Assembly (NCBI GenBank): GCA_910583885.1
Contig: CAJUAC010000022.1
Coordinates: forward strand, 18,333 to 37,409
Origin: an uncultured Oscillospiraceae bacterium
Lineage (GTDB): Bacteria; Bacillota; Clostridia; Oscillospirales; Oscillospiraceae
DNA length: 19,077 nt
Reading direction: 5' to 3'
In this document: positions 1 through 6,875 of the stretch, one piece after another
Layout: the number at the start of each line of letters is the position of its first letter
How positions within the stretch are numbered: the first letter of the stretch is position 1
Notes under the pieces: generated by a model
Database searches by the model: none
Told to the model about the DNA's origin: nothing
The model's input: the letters and a program-made list of their open reading frames with translations, nothing else
Program-made: the position numbers and the translations under genes

Positions 1-476
1 AGCAGGGCCTGTACGGCATCTTCGAGGTGTTCATGGACACCATCGTCATCTGCACTCTGTCCGGTCTGACCATCCTGCTGGCCCTGGACGAGGCTGCCCT
101 GAACTACGGCACCCAGGGCACCACCGCCCTCAACGCCCAGGCTTTGGGCACCGTGTTCGGCCCCAAGGTAGGCGCGCTGATCATCGCCATCGGCCTGAGC
201 CTGTTCGCCCTGTCCACTATCCTCAGCTGGGGCCTGTACGGCACCCGCTGCTGGGAGTTCATCCTGGGCAACAAGGCCATCAAGCCCTATCAGATTATCT
301 ACACTCTGGTCATCATCATCAGCGCCACCATGGAGCTGGGTCTGGCCTGGGACATCGCCGACACCCTCAATGGTCTGATGGCCATCCCCAACCTGATCGG
401 CGTCCTGCTCCTGTGCCCGGTAGTCTTCAAGCTGACTACAGAATATTTCTCGGGCGGCAAGAGCCTGCGCAAATAA
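1..476 (+). CDS. Alanine/glycine:cation symporter (AGCS family), C-terminal part
   Basis: This is the 3' end of a sodium-coupled amino-acid symporter gene; its start lies before the window and the first full codon begins at base 3. The roughly 157 visible residues contain the last membrane helices of the AGCS fold. They differ from the matching part of the complete symporter at 853-2274 by only about nine substitutions (for example E/D, V/A, N/S and two changes in the MELGL/MNLSL segment), and both end in GGKSLRK. The final 102 bases before the stop are identical in the two genes. No frameshift is visible, so this looks like a functional gene cut by the window edge rather than a broken one. 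A hairpin terminator follows at 559-594. The family imports alanine or glycine with Na+ or H+ across the cytoplasmic membrane; the exact substrate cannot be read from sequence. Confidence 0.93.
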   Translation, partial: QGLYGIFEVFMDTIVICTLSGLTILLALDEAALNYGTQGTTALNAQALGTVFGPKVGALIIAIGLSLFALSTILSWGLYGTRCWEFILGNKAIKPYQIIYTLVIIISATMELGLAWDIADTLNGLMAIPNLIGVLLLCPVVFKLTTEYFSGGKSLRK

Positions 477-558
477 GCCCCCATCTCCCTCCCCTTTCAC
501 GGCGGGAGGTTGCGGGACCGGCCCCAGCCTCCCGCCATTCTTCGGGATGGATTTTTAC

Positions 559-594
559 AAGCCCCTGCCTCTTCGGAGGCGGGGGCTTCCTTTT
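559..594 (+). terminator. Intrinsic terminator after first symporter gene
   Basis: A 13-bp stem (AAGCCCCTGCCTC at 559-571 pairing with 576-588, one T-G wobble) closes a TTCG tetraloop and is followed by CCTTTT. It lies 82 bases after the stop codon and should separate the two tandem symporter genes transcriptionally. Confidence 0.85.
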
Positions 595-712
595 GCCGGA
601 TAATCGCATCAGGCATCTGGTCTTCTTGCGCGTTTTGGCGCGCAGCCGTTAAGATGCAGTGAAGAAGCAGCGGCGCTCCCGCTAAAGAACTGCTAAGGAA
701 AGACAAATGCCC

Positions 713-741
713 TTGTACTGCAACCATCAGCCTGTTACAAT
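713..741 (+). promoter_or_regulatory. Sigma-A promoter of the complete symporter gene
   Basis: The -35 box TTGTAC (713-718), a 17-bp spacer and the -10 box TACAAT (736-741), preceded by TGT, make an extended -10 promoter. Transcription would begin near 748, giving a leader of about 105 nt before the start codon at 853. I see no recognisable riboswitch in that leader. The rest of the gene-free stretch 477-852 holds only this promoter and the terminator at 559-594. Confidence 0.75.
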
Positions 742-852
742 GCGGATACATACTGGAAAAGGCGCGGAAGAGCGGCGGGTCCGGCAGGGCAAGCCGGGGC
801 TTCCACTCCCTTTTTATTTGGTATGGAATTCATTGTTGTAAGGAGAGAGAGT

Positions 853-2274
853 ATGAATCAGATTTATGACGCGATTGCGGCCGGTAACGGCTGGCTGAAC
901 GGCATTGTGTGGGGCGTCCCTGCACTGGTGCTGCTCATGGGCGCCGGCATCATCCTGACTGTGGGGCTCAAGGGCTTCCAGTTCCGGAAGTTCGGCTACG
1001 CCATGAAAAACACCATCGGCAAGATGTTCTCCAAGCAAGAGGCGCGGGCTGGCGAGGTCACACCCTTCCAGGCCCTGACCACCGCCCTGGCGGCCACCGT
1101 GGGTACCGGCAACATCGCCGGGATCACCACCGCCGTCACCCTGGGCGGCGCCGGCTCCATCTTCTGGCTGTGGATCTCTGCCCTGCTGGGCATGGCGACC
1201 AAGTACTCCGAGGTGCTGCTGTCGGTGAAATTCCGTGAGCGCAACGCCCAGGGTGACTGGGTCGGCGGCCCGATGTACTATATCAAGAATGGCCTGGGTA
1301 AGAACTGGAAATGGCTGGGTGTCGTCTTCTGTGTGTTTGGCGGCCTCGCCTCCTTCGGTATCGGCAACGCGGTGCAGATCGGCAACATCACAGATTCCGT
1401 AAACACCGCCATCCAGGCATTTGTCCCCTCTGCCGCAGACCACAAGATGACCATTAACATCGTCCTGGCGGTCATCCTGATGATTATCGTTGGCGTGGTG
1501 CTCATCGGCGGCATCAAGCGCATTGGCGCGGTCACTGAGAAGCTGGTGCCCTTCATGTCCGTCATTTACATTGTAGCCTGCCTGATTGTGGTGTTCTCCA
1601 ACATCACCAAGGTCCCCCACGTGTTCGGCATGATCTTCCAGGGTGCGTTCTCCCCCGAGGCCGTCACCGGCGGCGCTGCCGGTATCGGCATGAAGCTGTG
1701 CATTACCTGGGGTGTCAAGCGCGGTGTCTTCTCCAATGAGGCCGGTCTCGGCTCCGCCCCCATTGCCCACGCCGCCTCCTCTGAGTCCAACCCTGTCAAG
1801 CAGGGCCTGTACGGCATCTTCGAGGTGTTCATGGACACCATCGTCATCTGCACCCTGTCCGGCCTGACCATCCTGCTGGCCCTGGACGACGCCGCCCTGA
1901 ACTACGGCACCCAGGGCACCACCGCCCTCAACGCCCAGGCACTGGGCACCGTGTTCGGCCCCAAGGCTGGCGCGCTGATTATCGCCGTTGGCCTGAGCCT
2001 GTTCGCCCTGTCCACCGTGCTCAGCTGGGGCCTGTACGGCACCCGCTGCTGGGAGTTCATCCTGGGCAGCAAGGCCATCAAGCCCTATCAGATTGCCTAC
2101 ACCCTGGTGGTTATCATCAGCGCCACCATGAACCTGTCCCTGGCCTGGGACATCGCCGACACCCTCAACGGCCTGATGGCCATCCCCAACCTGATCGGCG
2201 TCCTGCTCCTGTGCCCGGTAGTCTTCAAGCTGACTACAGAATATTTCTCGGGCGGCAAGAGCCTGCGCAAATAA
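853..2274 (+). CDS. Alanine/glycine:cation symporter (AGCS family)
   Basis: This is a complete 473-residue secondary transporter with about ten to eleven membrane helices. Family signatures are visible: ALAATVGTGNIAG near residues 80-92, the WISALLGMATKYSEVLL helix, VGGPMYYI, and GVKRGVFSNEAGLGSAPIAHAA in the middle. AGCS proteins couple uptake of alanine or glycine to Na+ (sometimes H+). I chose ATG 853 because AAGGAGAG at 840-847 is well placed for it; an in-frame ATG at 823 would add ten residues but lacks a ribosome binding site. The gene has its own promoter (713-741) and is followed by a large palindrome (2297-2328). It is the downstream member of a tandem pair with a repeat period of about 1.8 kb. 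Confidence 0.95.
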   Translation: MNQIYDAIAAGNGWLNGIVWGVPALVLLMGAGIILTVGLKGFQFRKFGYAMKNTIGKMFSKQEARAGEVTPFQALTTALAATVGTGNIAGITTAVTLGGAGSIFWLWISALLGMATKYSEVLLSVKFRERNAQGDWVGGPMYYIKNGLGKNWKWLGVVFCVFGGLASFGIGNAVQIGNITDSVNTAIQAFVPSAADHKMTINIVLAVILMIIVGVVLIGGIKRIGAVTEKLVPFMSVIYIVACLIVVFSNITKVPHVFGMIFQGAFSPEAVTGGAAGIGMKLCITWGVKRGVFSNEAGLGSAPIAHAASSESNPVKQGLYGIFEVFMDTIVICTLSGLTILLALDDAALNYGTQGTTALNAQALGTVFGPKAGALIIAVGLSLFALSTVLSWGLYGTRCWEFILGSKAIKPYQIAYTLVVIISATMNLSLAWDIADTLNGLMAIPNLIGVLLLCPVVFKLTTEYFSGGKSLRK

Positions 2275-2296
2275 CTTGATCTCCCCATCAACACGA

Positions 2297-2328
2297 AGCG
2301 GCCCGTCCGGGATCCCGGACGGGCCGCT
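2297..2328. terminator. 32-bp perfect palindrome, probable bidirectional terminator
   Basis: AGCGGCCCGTCCGGGA is followed at once by its exact reverse complement, centred on GGATCC. As RNA it would fold into a very stable hairpin. It lies between the convergent stop codons of the symporter (2274) and the small minus-strand gene (2333). The plus-strand tail is CCATTTATT, only modestly U-rich, so the terminator call rests mainly on stem stability and position. Confidence 0.7.
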
Positions 2329-2332
2329 CCAT

Positions 2333-2554
2333 TTATTGGAGGAAAGAGAGGAGCAGATCAATGGATTTAAAGCGCAGGACTGTCCCATTGGATTCCCAGC
2401 AGACGCCATCCTCCGCTTCTTCGGTGGCCTCTGCGGTGGTCAGCGGCTGGGTGATCGGGGAGAACAGGACGCCCCACCACATGGGCGTGCTGTGGAGCAG
2501 CATAGCAAAGAGGCCCACCAGGGCGGAAAGGAGAAGCTTATTTCTCAGTTTCAT
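2333..2554 (-). CDS. Small membrane-anchored or secreted protein, unknown function
   Basis: This 73-residue ORF starts MKLRNKLLLSALVGLFAML: a positively charged N-terminus followed by a hydrophobic stretch at about residues 7-22, as in a signal peptide or single membrane anchor. A Trp-rich segment (MWWGVLFSP) and an acidic stretch (TAEATEEAEDG) follow. I recognise no family. It lies downstream of the histidine kinase on the same strand, with a gap of about 90 bases that contains a 16-bp inverted repeat (2559-2603). A GTG start at 2563 would add three residues; ATG 2554 is preferred because the natural lysine-rich N-terminus begins there. The ribosome binding site is weak (GGACGG, partly inside the inverted repeat). 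A small accessory protein of the two-component system is possible but is only inference from position. Confidence 0.5.
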   Translation of the reverse strand: MKLRNKLLLSALVGLFAMLLHSTPMWWGVLFSPITQPLTTAEATEEAEDGVCWESNGTVLRFKSIDLLLSFLQ

Positions 2555-2558
2555 AACA

Positions 2559-2603
2559 AACACCGTCCATACTGGAGTTCTTACTGTCAGTATGGACGGT
2601 GTT
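2559..2603. repeat. 16-bp perfect inverted repeat (hairpin) upstream of small ORF
   Basis: The arm AACACCGTCCATACTG (2559-2574) is exactly complementary to 2588-2603 across a 13-nt loop. On the minus-strand transcript it lies between the kinase stop and the small ORF start, and its last arm includes the only purine-rich sequence that could serve as the ORF's ribosome binding site. There is no U-tract on either side, so it is a poor intrinsic terminator. A translational control hairpin, an operator or an mRNA-stabilising structure are alternatives. Confidence 0.6.
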
Positions 2604-2641
2604 CCGGGATTTTATACCATGTGTAGAAAAAAATATGGAAA

Positions 2642-4510
2642 TTACGCCCGCAGGGTCAGCTCCGCTTTGAACAGATCCCCGTCCACGCTCAGGTTAAAGC
2701 CGCCGCCCATCAGATCCATCAGGCTCCTGGTGATGTTCAGCCCCAGGCCGCTGCCCTCTGTATGGCGGGAAGTGTCTCCCCGGACAAAGCGTTCCATCAG
2801 CTCATCGGCGCTGATATTCAGCGGCTCCCGGGAGATGTTCTTGATGGAGAGGAGGACCTGGTGGTCCTGGGCGGCCAGATCCACATAGACCCGTGTGCCG
2901 GCCATAGCATACTTGCATACGTTGCTCAGGAGGTTATCCAGCACCCGCCACAGCAGGCGGCCGTCGGCCAGGGCCATCAAATTGCCCTCATAGGTGTTGA
3001 CAATCACCTCCAGCTGGCCAGCAGCCAGCTTCTCGTCGTAGTCGCCGACGGCCTGATGGATGATCTCGTTGACCACAATGGGCTCCAAGGAGACAGCGAT
3101 ATTGCCCGTAGACGCCTTGCTGGCCTCCACCAGATCCTCGGTCAGCTTTTTCAGCCGGTTGGCCTGCCGGTCCAGTACCGTCAGGTATTCACTGGCCGCA
3201 GGGGGCAGCTCCTCCTTCTTCAGCAGGTCCACATAACTGACGATACTGGTCAGGGGTGTCTTGATGTCGTGGGAGACGTTGGTGATGAGCTCTGTTTTCA
3301 GCCGCTCGGACTTCATCCGCTGCTCCACCGCCTTATTCATCCCCACGCCGATGGCGTTCAGATTCTCCCCGTGGCGCTTTACGTCAAAGAACAGCTTCTC
3401 CGTATTCAGCTTCGCGTCCAGATCCCCTGCCGCCAGGGCCGCGCCCATATCCTGGATTTTCTGGAGCTGGAGGGTCATCCATGCCACAGCAACCACCAGG
3501 GCGGCGTCAAGGACAAACGCTACCAGAAGGAAAAAGTTTTCACCGGAGGCAAACAGGATCACCAGCAGGGTTTGCAGGAACAGGATGCCGCCTGTACACA
3601 GCACGCTGCGCCAGGTCATAGGCAGGATGCGTACCAGCTCCGCCACCGCACCCCAGAGGTTCCACCACAGCTTCCGGCACCAACGGCAAAACCGCCAGCA
3701 GAGGGTGTTGCGCCACCACTTGCCTTTTTTCAGCCGGGAGGCCAGGGTCAGCAGGGAGGCCAGGGTGATGCCCCCGGCAGCCATAACCCCAACACTGCCC
3801 GTTGCAGCCTCCAGGGCGATGGGCATCCCGTGCCGCTCCATGACAAGGGTCAGGGCCATGTTGAACAGGCCGCCGGCGCAAAGCAGATAGAGATCCAGGG
3901 GGATGCGGTCCTGCCAGTTGAGGACGATCCCCTCCCGGCCCGCCCTGTGCCCGGCGGCGCAGAAGAGGAACACCAGCAGCAGGCACGCGCCGGCGTAGAG
4001 CAGCAGCGTCAGCAGGACGGTGACCCCGAAGGGCAGGGCGTGGAGCTGGTTATAAAGGCCGTAGCGCAGGGCAAAATTTGTGCCTGTGGGGATCTGACTG
4101 GACAGCCATCCAACCACAGTATAGTACCCGCTGGCAGCCTTGGTGGATTCGACGCGGAGTGTGCGGCTGGCCAGCTGCTCGGCCGGGCGCTCCGACCAGG
4201 ACCCCACCAGGACCTCATCCGCGATCTCGCCGTCATAGATCCGGGCGGAGAAGCCGCCGTACCGCTCCAGCTGGGCGCGGTAATAGTAGGCGGATTCCTC
4301 ATCCGTTATTACATAGCGAACGGCGGTATACATGGCGCCCTCCATAGGTTCCTGGCACAGCAGATCCTCCTGGAAGGAGTCCGCCGTGCCGTAGGCACAG
4401 CTGAGCAGCACCACGGCAAAGCTCCCAATGGCCGCCCCCATGGACACCAGCGCCAGCAGGACCAGGGCAATGCATTTCGCCGCGAGGCTTGTGCGCAGGT
4501 CAGTTTTCAT
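2642..4510 (-). CDS. Membrane sensor histidine kinase, VanS-like
   Basis: This 622-residue protein is the sensor of a two-component system; on sensing a signal it would autophosphorylate and pass phosphate to the regulator encoded just upstream. One membrane helix (about residues 12-38) is followed by an outer region of about 125 residues and then a cluster of roughly five helices up to about residue 346. The HisKA H-box is NVSHDIKTPLTS with His414. The ATPase domain shows an N-box (NLLSNVCKYA, about 526-535) and a G2 box GSGLGL (586-591) after RGDTSRHTE. A clear DxGxG G1 box is not visible; KNISREPLNIS stands in its place. ATG 4510 is chosen because GGAGG lies eight bases upstream and the signal-anchor-like helix follows. 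Its start overlaps the stop of a 20-codon ORF. Confidence 0.93.
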   Translation of the reverse strand: MKTDLRTSLAAKCIALVLLALVSMGAAIGSFAVVLLSCAYGTADSFQEDLLCQEPMEGAMYTAVRYVITDEESAYYYRAQLERYGGFSARIYDGEIADEVLVGSWSERPAEQLASRTLRVESTKAASGYYTVVGWLSSQIPTGTNFALRYGLYNQLHALPFGVTVLLTLLLYAGACLLLVFLFCAAGHRAGREGIVLNWQDRIPLDLYLLCAGGLFNMALTLVMERHGMPIALEAATGSVGVMAAGGITLASLLTLASRLKKGKWWRNTLCWRFCRWCRKLWWNLWGAVAELVRILPMTWRSVLCTGGILFLQTLLVILFASGENFFLLVAFVLDAALVVAVAWMTLQLQKIQDMGAALAAGDLDAKLNTEKLFFDVKRHGENLNAIGVGMNKAVEQRMKSERLKTELITNVSHDIKTPLTSIVSYVDLLKKEELPPAASEYLTVLDRQANRLKKLTEDLVEASKASTGNIAVSLEPIVVNEIIHQAVGDYDEKLAAGQLEVIVNTYEGNLMALADGRLLWRVLDNLLSNVCKYAMAGTRVYVDLAAQDHQVLLSIKNISREPLNISADELMERFVRGDTSRHTEGSGLGLNITRSLMDLMGGGFNLSVDGDLFKAELTLRA

Positions 4511-4569
4511 CGTACAGCCCTCCATCCCTCTGGGCAGCGGCCCGGCGCAGCACACAATTTCTTTCTCAT
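4507..4569 (-). CDS. Possible 20-aa leader ORF coupled to kinase start
   Basis: Between the response regulator and the kinase, a strong site GGGAGG (six bases before the start) precedes ATG at 4569. The ORF reads MRKKLC..., has 20 codons, contains two cysteines and two tryptophan-arginine-rich turns, and ends in TGA at 4509-4507. That stop overlaps the kinase start in an ATGA arrangement, a layout typical of translational coupling. I recognise no family. It could be a real small protein, a coupling leader, or the chance product of a strong ribosome binding site. An alternative is that ribosomes initiating here simply feed the kinase start. Confidence 0.4.
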   Translation of the reverse strand: MRKKLCAAPGRCPEGWRAVR

Positions 4570-4607
4570 AGCGTACCTCCCATCAAAAACGATCCACAGG
4601 AAGGCCG

Positions 4608-5294
4608 TCAGGGCTCCATTTTATAGCCCAAGCCCCAGACGACTTTGAGGTAGCGGGGGTTGGAGGGGTCAATCTCCAGCTTCTCCCGCAGGTGGCGGAT
4701 GTGGACCGCCACAGCCCCCTCGGAGCCAAAGGCGGTCTCGTTCCAGACCTGCTCGTAAATCTGGGCGGAGGAGTAGACCCGGCCCGGATGGCGCATGAGC
4801 AGGAGCAGGATATTGTATTCAATCGGGGTGAGGTTTACCGGTTCGCCGTCCACGGTGACGGCCTTGGTCTCATCGTCCAGGGCAATCCCGCCGATCACCA
4901 GCTTGCTGGGCTTCTGCTCCAGGCCGCCCAGTGTGGTATACCGGCGCAGCTGGGAGCGGACCCGGGCGAGGACCTCGATGGGGTTGAAGGGCTTGGTGAT
5001 GTAGTCGTCCGCCCCCACGTTGAGCCCCAGTACCTTGTCGGTGTCCTCGCTCTTGGCAGTCAGCAGGATGATCGGTACGTTACACTCCTCCCGCAGCTTG
5101 GCGGTGGCGGAGATGCCGTCCATCTCAGGCATCATGATGTCCATGAGGATGAGATGGAGCTCGTGCTTGCGGGCAACCTCCAGGGCCTCCCGCCCTGTGT
5201 AGGCCTCAAAGAGGGTGTAGCCCTCCGAGGACAGGTAGATTTTCAGGGCGGAGACAATGTCCCGCTCATCGTCACAGATCAGAATGTTCGCCAT
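4608..5294 (-). CDS. OmpR/PhoB-family response regulator
   Basis: This 228-residue DNA-binding regulator is the partner of the kinase encoded directly downstream. The N-terminal receiver has the acidic pair D8-D9, phospho-acceptor D52 (LILMDIMMPEMDG), T79 and K101 (ITKPF). The C-terminal OmpR-type winged helix spans about 130-226 and ends in the usual VWGLGYK motif. Length and spacing are standard for the family. A purine-rich site (GGTGGGAG) precedes ATG 5294. Regulator and kinase are separated by about 97 bases holding a short leader-like ORF. The divergent region upstream (5361-5426) contains paired TTAA hexamers with the 11-bp period expected for OmpR-class binding sites, suggesting autoregulation and control of the glycosyltransferase on the other side. 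Target genes are otherwise unknown. Confidence 0.95.
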   Translation of the reverse strand: MANILICDDERDIVSALKIYLSSEGYTLFEAYTGREALEVARKHELHLILMDIMMPEMDGISATAKLREECNVPIILLTAKSEDTDKVLGLNVGADDYITKPFNPIEVLARVRSQLRRYTTLGGLEQKPSKLVIGGIALDDETKAVTVDGEPVNLTPIEYNILLLLMRHPGRVYSSAQIYEQVWNETAFGSEGAVAVHIRHLREKLEIDPSNPRYLKVVWGLGYKMEP

Positions 5295-5321
5295 ATTGGT
5301 CTTCTCCCACCTTTCAGCCGT

Positions 5322-5350
5322 ATTTTATCATATCTGTAATTAAGAATAAA
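5322..5350 (-). promoter_or_regulatory. Possible promoter of the two-component operon
   Basis: On the minus strand, TTTATT (5350-5345), a 17-bp spacer and TAAAAT (5327-5322) give a weak -35 and a good -10, about 28 bases before the regulator start codon. TATGAT overlapping this -10 is an alternative. Confidence 0.35.
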
Positions 5351-5360
5351 GGGGCGTTTT

Positions 5361-5426
5361 CTTAACCTTTGTTTAAGATCCCGGGATTAAGGAATCCTTA
5401 AACTTTAAGGGCCTTTCATTTTAAAC
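5361..5426. promoter_or_regulatory. Array of TTAA hexamers, candidate response-regulator sites
   Basis: Six hexamers of the form TTAANN occur at 5362, 5373, 5387, 5398, 5405 and 5421. Two pairs (TTAACC-N5-TTAAGA and TTAAGG-N5-TTAAAC) have the same 11-bp period. The second pair is also a perfect dyad TTAAGGA-A-TCCTTAA (5387-5401), and ATCCCGGGAT (5378-5387) lies between the pairs. Paired TTAACA-like hexamers with N5 spacing are the known pattern of Bacillus PhoP, an OmpR-family regulator. That the neighbouring regulator binds here is inference. Confidence 0.5.
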
Positions 5427-5435
5427 TTTCTGTGC

Positions 5436-5441
5436 TACGAT
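5436..5441 (+). promoter_or_regulatory. Possible extended -10 element for the glycosyltransferase gene
   Basis: TGCTACGAT at 5433-5441 has the TGn-TANNAT shape of an extended -10 box. No good -35 box lies 16-18 bases upstream, so activation by a regulator bound at the TTAA array is plausible but unproven. Confidence 0.35.
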
Positions 5442-5489
5442 CTAAGCATACCACCTTTCACCACCGCCGTTCGCCGGGGAGGAGCTGTC

Positions 5490-6710
5490 ATGATGAACTA
5501 TATGGATGAAATATTTCTGCTGTTGACCTGCGGCCTGAAGATTTTTACACTCTACTTTGCAGCAGTCGCCCTATTTACCCTGCGGCGCTGGAAGCGTTAC
5601 CCCTGCGCCGCACCGCAGACCCGGTTTGCCGTGGTGGTCGCCGCACGGAACGAGGAGGCGGTCATCGGGAACCTGGTCTACAGCGTGCTCAACCAGGATT
5701 ACCCCGCCGCGCTGCGGGATATTTATGTGGTCCCCAACAACTGCACCGATTTCACTGAGGCGGCCGCCGCCGCTGCGGGCGCAAGGATCCTCCACTGCCT
5801 GGGGCCCGTCTCCAGCAAGGGGGACGCCCTCCACCAGGCCTTTGCCCAGCTGATGCCCCAGGGCTACGACGCTTTCCTGGTCTTTGACGCGGACAATGTC
5901 CTGGAGCCGGACTATCTGGCGCGGATGAACGACGCCTTTGCTGCCGGGGCAACGGTCTGCAAATCCCGCACAAAGGCGGGCAACCCCACTGCCAGCGGTG
6001 TCTCGGGGTGCTACGGGCTGTACAAGGCCTGCTTTGACCTGATCTGGAACAGGCCCCGGGCCGCCTGCGGCCTGTCCGCCAAGCTGGTGGGCAGCGGGTT
6101 CGCTGTGCGCCGGGAGGTGCTGGAGGAGCTGGGTGGCTGGAACACCTCCACCATTGCTGAGGATGCGGAATTTGCCGCCCAATGCGCCAGGGCCGGCCAC
6201 CGGGTGTGCTGGGTGCCGGACGCGGTCAACTACGACGAGGAGCCCACCAGCTTCCGGCTGTCCCTGCGCCAGCGCAAGCGCTGGTGCAGCGGCGTGATGC
6301 AGGTTGGCAAGCAGGAGCTGGGCCCGCTCTGGCATGGCGGCGTCCCGCGTCCCATGCTCCGCTGGGACATCACCATGTTCCTGCTGGCCCCCTTTACCCA
6401 GGCCCTCTCCGGCCTGTTGCTGGCGTGCAGCATCCTGTCCAGCGCGCTCCTGGGGGATGGGAACGCCCTCCTGCTGGCCGCCTGCGGCCTGGGGCTGTAC
6501 GGCGTGGGCTGTATGGCGCTGGGGGTGGCCCTGTGCCTGCTGGGCGGCTATGCGCTCCAGGGGATGACCAAGGCCATCCTGCTCTTCCCCGTGTTCATGG
6601 CCTCCTGGCTGCCGCTTCAGGTGACCTCCCTGTTCCGGGATACGAAAACCTGGCGGCCAGTGGCGCACCAGGGCCAGCGGGCGGCCCGCTCCGCAGGGGT
6701 TGACGGCTGA
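5490..6710 (+). CDS. Membrane glycosyltransferase family 2
   Basis: This 406-residue enzyme would transfer sugar from a nucleotide donor at the inner face of the membrane. An N-terminal helix (about 5-30) is followed by a GT-A catalytic domain (about 45-275). It shows VVVAARNEE, the metal-binding DAD at 133-135, the catalytic-base ED at 224-225 and a QRKRW motif (QxxRW type) at 261-265, which is characteristic of processive or cellulose-synthase-like GT2 enzymes. About three helices follow (293-380). ATG 5490 and the adjacent ATG 5493 are both possible; AGGAG at 5480-5484 sits five or eight bases upstream. It is divergent from the two-component genes and followed by a terminator. The product is not identifiable; an envelope polysaccharide or glycolipid role is inferred from the family. 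Confidence 0.92.
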   Translation: MMNYMDEIFLLLTCGLKIFTLYFAAVALFTLRRWKRYPCAAPQTRFAVVVAARNEEAVIGNLVYSVLNQDYPAALRDIYVVPNNCTDFTEAAAAAAGARILHCLGPVSSKGDALHQAFAQLMPQGYDAFLVFDADNVLEPDYLARMNDAFAAGATVCKSRTKAGNPTASGVSGCYGLYKACFDLIWNRPRAACGLSAKLVGSGFAVRREVLEELGGWNTSTIAEDAEFAAQCARAGHRVCWVPDAVNYDEEPTSFRLSLRQRKRWCSGVMQVGKQELGPLWHGGVPRPMLRWDITMFLLAPFTQALSGLLLACSILSSALLGDGNALLLAACGLGLYGVGCMALGVALCLLGGYALQGMTKAILLFPVFMASWLPLQVTSLFRDTKTWRPVAHQGQRAARSAGVDG

Positions 6711-6723
6711 CCCAGTACAGGAG

Positions 6724-6746
6724 AAAACAAGCTTTCTTGTTTTTTT
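6724..6746 (+). terminator. Intrinsic terminator after glycosyltransferase
   Basis: The stem AAAACAAG (6724-6731) pairs with CTTGTTTT (6736-6743) around a CTTT loop and runs into a continuous T-tract to 6746. Confidence 0.6.
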
Positions 6747-6769
6747 GTGGATTTTTGCATAAAAAAGCC

Positions 6770-6798
6770 TTGACAAACCGCCGGTAAATGGGTATAAT
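6770..6798 (+). promoter_or_regulatory. Consensus sigma-A promoter of rpsU
   Basis: TTGACA (6770-6775), exactly 17 bp, then TATAAT (6793-6798): a full consensus match, fitting a highly expressed ribosomal protein gene. The predicted start of transcription is near 6805, about 70 bases before the start codon. Confidence 0.92.
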
Positions 6799-6875
6799 CT
6801 TCCCTGTTAAGCCACGAAAATGGCCCGAAAGAGTATCCTGGATAAAGCCGGATATATCGGAGGGAGGGAAAATAG

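Noticed and set aside
781..815. Possible attenuator in the symporter leader (CCGGC/GCCGG stem, later TTTTT)
   Set aside because: The stem is only five base pairs and the T-run is about 14 bases away, so it is not a credible terminator or riboswitch.
823..852. Upstream ATG adding ten residues to the symporter
   Set aside because: No ribosome binding site precedes it, while ATG 853 has a well-spaced one; the conserved N-terminus begins at 853.
814..2409. 531-codon open frame on the minus strand opposite the symporter
   Set aside because: It is a low-complexity Gly/Asp/His/Gln-rich shadow of a GC-rich conserved gene; the plus-strand symporter explains the region.
2762..4648. 628-codon open frame on the plus strand opposite the kinase
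   Set aside because: Gln/His/Gly-rich antisense translation without family motifs; it runs across the kinase and regulator junction on the opposite strand.
5571..6776. 401-codon open frame opposite the glycosyltransferase
   Set aside because: Antisense shadow with no recognisable motif; the plus-strand frame has all GT2 motifs.
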